Assembly: GCA_024734555.1 (NCBI GenBank)
Contig: JANPWX010000029.1
Span: 1,433,072 to 1,497,071 of the forward strand
Reading direction: 5' to 3'
From: Trochalopteron elliotii
Lineage: Eukaryota; Chordata; Aves; Passeriformes; Leiothrichidae
DNA: 64,000 nucleotides
Position numbers and translations under genes: made by a program. The notes under the pieces were generated by a model. That model did no database searches. It had not been told where the DNA came from and was given only the letters and a program-made list of their open reading frames with translations. Shown here piece after piece: positions 62,076-64,000 of the stretch. Each line of letters begins with the position of its first letter. Position 1 is the stretch's first letter.

Positions 62076-63389
62076 AGGGACACCTATTCTTGTCGAAACT
62101 GTGATGTAGGATTAGGCAGTGAAGATGGAAAGGAGGGAAGATATTTTTAGTTATTCCTGATATTAAGGTTGTAAGGTTTCTAACCCTGCCTACTGCACAA
62201 ACACAGATCATTATATGTTTATGGCAAAATCAATCTTAAAGCGTCGAATTAAATTTGAAATTTGGACAGTATAGCATATCCTCAGCATGATTTTTACCCC
62301 ATTTATTTAAAAATAACAGTATTGCTTCATTTTCTGACATAAAATGATGCAGGGAAATTACACACGATAAATAGTAACAGATTAGAAAGGGAGAAGGGAG
62401 ATCTCTACTCTTCCACACTTTCCCTTCCTGCCTTCCTGTCAACCAAGATCAAACCTGCGCTGGAGAATAATTCAAATATTGGTGAATATCTTATCCTATA
62501 ATAAATAAATGAATCAAAGTAACCACAAACATGTTGTAACCATCTGGTTTCAAATTCCAGTGGCCTGAGTATTTCTATTCTGTGTTCACGGTAGGTTTAG
62601 ACAGCTGGTAGGGACAGACACCCCCAGTAAGACAGCACTGGAATCAATGGAATTACACTGCTTGGTAAGCTCAACAGCTCTGTTGGCCCAGGTCTCTTTC
62701 ATCTCTGCAGAGCTGAGAATCCTGATATCTTCAGTTTAGTGTGTGCTGGCTGAGCCTTGCAGCAAAATACTCAGGATTTGCATCAGCAATCAGGAAACCC
62801 CACAATTAGGGTAAAGCTCCATTGCCAGCTGTCTTCTGGGTTGTCACATACAGATGCAGCAAATAGCACACACTGGTTTTTACTGGGTGGTGTAAATGAG
62901 CAGAAAGGCAGGCCAGGATTCATTGAAGCTATGGTAATTCTGTTCCCAAACTTACACTTTCCCAAAATTTTTATGCAAAACTTCAGCTATAGCTTCTTCC
63001 TCAATGAGCTCCAAAACCTAGGAATTAAAAGAAAGAAAAAATATCTCCCCCCAAAAAAAACCCAACTCCTTTAAGTCACAGTTGTGTGAGACTGACTGAT
63101 CTAAATGATCTTCCCTCCCTGGGGAAGTATCTCTTTCCTTAATTAAGAGTACAGCCACTTGTCTGATGTACTGGGATCTAGGAATTCTCTTGGACATGTC
63201 CATCAGCAGGATGAGGGAGACAGTGTGTCCGTATAATTCATTTGGGGTTTGCAAAGAGCAGCAATCACTTCTTAGATAATGCATAAAAAATCCCCTGTGA
63301 ATTATAAAAAACAGCAAATAACCAAGGATGCAATCATAACTATTATACAGAGTATATAGCACATGTTCTATATTAAATATATAGAATGC
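62076..63389. other. AT-rich non-coding sequence
   Basis: No gene, RNA or repeat family recognised. A 105-codon plus-strand frame (62757-63074) and a 140-codon minus-strand frame (63018-63440) lack domains; the latter runs into the TA/CA-rich repeat at its 5' end. Confidence 0.5.
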
Positions 63390-63429
63390 ACATACATATA
63401 TGTACATATATACATACATATATGTATAC
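63390..63429. repeat. TACATA/TATGTA-rich simple repeat
   Basis: An imperfect alternating CATACATATATG/TACATATATAC array, self-complementary in several places, immediately before the CR1 scrap and the hexanucleotide array. Confidence 0.75.
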
Positions 63430-63458
63430 AAAATACACATCTATATATAAAGTAGTAT

Positions 63459-63502
63459 ATAGAATCATAAAATATCGTGACTTGTAAGGGACCCACAAGG
63501 TG
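63459..63502 (-). mobile_element. CR1 LINE, 3'-terminal scrap (minus strand)
   Basis: Read on the plus strand, 'tagaatcataaaatatcgtg' followed by 'acttgtaagggacccacaagg' is the antisense of a bird CR1 3' end (an 'agaatcatagaatatcctgag' block, then 'ttggaagggacccacaagg'). Homology stops after about 44 bp, where the ATATTT array starts. It is therefore either one of the shortest CR1 insertions one can recognise or a longer copy cut by expansion of the neighbouring array. Confidence 0.75.
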
Positions 63503-63505
63503 GAC

Positions 63506-63605
63506 ATATTTATATTTATATTTATATTTATATTTATATTTATATTTATATTTATATTTATATTTATATTTATATTTATATTTATATTTATATTTATATT
63601 TATAT
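63506..63605. repeat. (ATATTT)n hexanucleotide microsatellite, about 16.7 copies
   Basis: A perfect 6-bp period over about 100 bp, followed by an imperfect T-rich extension (to about 63630) with TTTTTA and TATATA variants. Because the period is a multiple of three, it is open in several frames and yields spurious Leu-Tyr or Tyr-Lys repeat translations on the two strands; these are not genes. Its perfection implies recent expansion and probably length polymorphism. Confidence 0.95.
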
Positions 63606-63630
63606 ATTTTTATTTTTATTTTTATATATG

Positions 63631-64000
63631 AGGGGGTGTCTATATATATGTGTGTATAAAATCTTGGGCATTTGCTTTCACCATCAAATTGCTTCAAGGA
63701 TTTTGCAGGGTTCAGGGATGCAAGATTGGTCTGCCTGTTTGTTTCACAGAGAACAACTGTATGATATTGAAATGCCATTGGTGGAGCAGGCTTCAGTCAG
63801 ATACAGACAGGCCAAATTACCCTGGAATCAAGAAGTGCATTTCCCACTCCTCTGTGTTCATGTCATTGTTCATGTCAAGCAAAGTAGAAGTATGTATCAT
63901 GTCTCTCTGCATGAGTATGTAAATAAATTGGGAGATTCAGTCTGGTTGTTAGCTTGATATTTAGAGACAGAGAAATTGAAATTAATAATCTAATTAATTT
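63631..64000. other. AT-rich non-coding sequence
   Basis: The final stretch begins with a short TATATATATG run and is otherwise featureless. The two plus-strand frames (63628-63957 and 63650-63922) overlap in different frames and lack domains. Confidence 0.5.

Noticed and set aside
63506..63605. Regular repeat that might suggest a CRISPR array
   Set aside because: Contiguous hexamer without spacers in a vertebrate sequence; simple microsatellite.
63368..63778. Long open frames on both strands encoding Tyr-Lys or Leu-Tyr repeats
   Set aside because: They are produced by the ATATTT hexamer array, whose period is a multiple of three; no gene is implied.

Overview
The window looks like a gene-poor stretch of a bird nuclear genome, probably a songbird. 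The base composition is AT-rich and CpG is scarce. The recognisable interspersed repeats are the avian kind: several 5'-truncated CR1 LINE copies in both orientations, some with the typical CR1 tail related to ATTCTATG, and one solo LTR of the avian ERVL-like type whose 3' end carries the characteristic run ending in TTAAACCACAGCA. I saw no mammalian L1 or Alu-type SINEs, no rRNA or tRNA genes, and no bacterial gene organisation. Bird is a confident call; passerine is an inference from repeat style.

Layout. 1-11 kb is AT-rich unique sequence with the solo LTR at 1708-2211 and a GC-richer unclassified block at 9.8-10.35 kb. A 60-bp CR1 3' scrap lies at 11.3 kb. At 11.9-12.3 kb the minus strand has a 133-codon open frame holding a possible 169-nt exon with a membrane-spanning segment. 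12.3-36.4 kb is almost featureless except for simple repeats, a TGTCCCC minisatellite (19.09 kb), and several GC-rich islands (21.6-22.5, 26.4-27.0, 29.5-29.9, 32.7-33.1 kb) that may be decayed retroelements. A minus-strand CR1 lies at 36.43-36.83 kb. A composite of two oppositely oriented CR1 pieces lies at 46.51-47.20 kb; the minus-strand piece still encodes recognisable reverse-transcriptase fragments.

The right-hand 10 kb (54.2-61.1 kb) has three places where CpG is locally retained. One is a CpG cluster at 54.27-54.73 kb and one is a block at 59.3-59.7 kb. The third, at 60.7-61.1 kb, contains the best exon candidate: 232 nt on the minus strand with a good acceptor, a good donor and an Ig-like cysteine/tryptophan pattern. 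A fresh-looking plus-strand CR1 follows at 61.61-62.07 kb. The window ends with a CR1 terminal scrap abutting a ~100-bp perfect ATATTT hexanucleotide array.

No complete protein-coding gene can be supported. Open frames of 60-150 codons are present on both strands throughout, but in 64 kb of six-frame sequence that is expected by chance, so length alone is not used as evidence. The window is best read as intergenic or deep intronic sequence with a few candidate exons and candidate conserved non-coding elements. I found no obvious new biological system.
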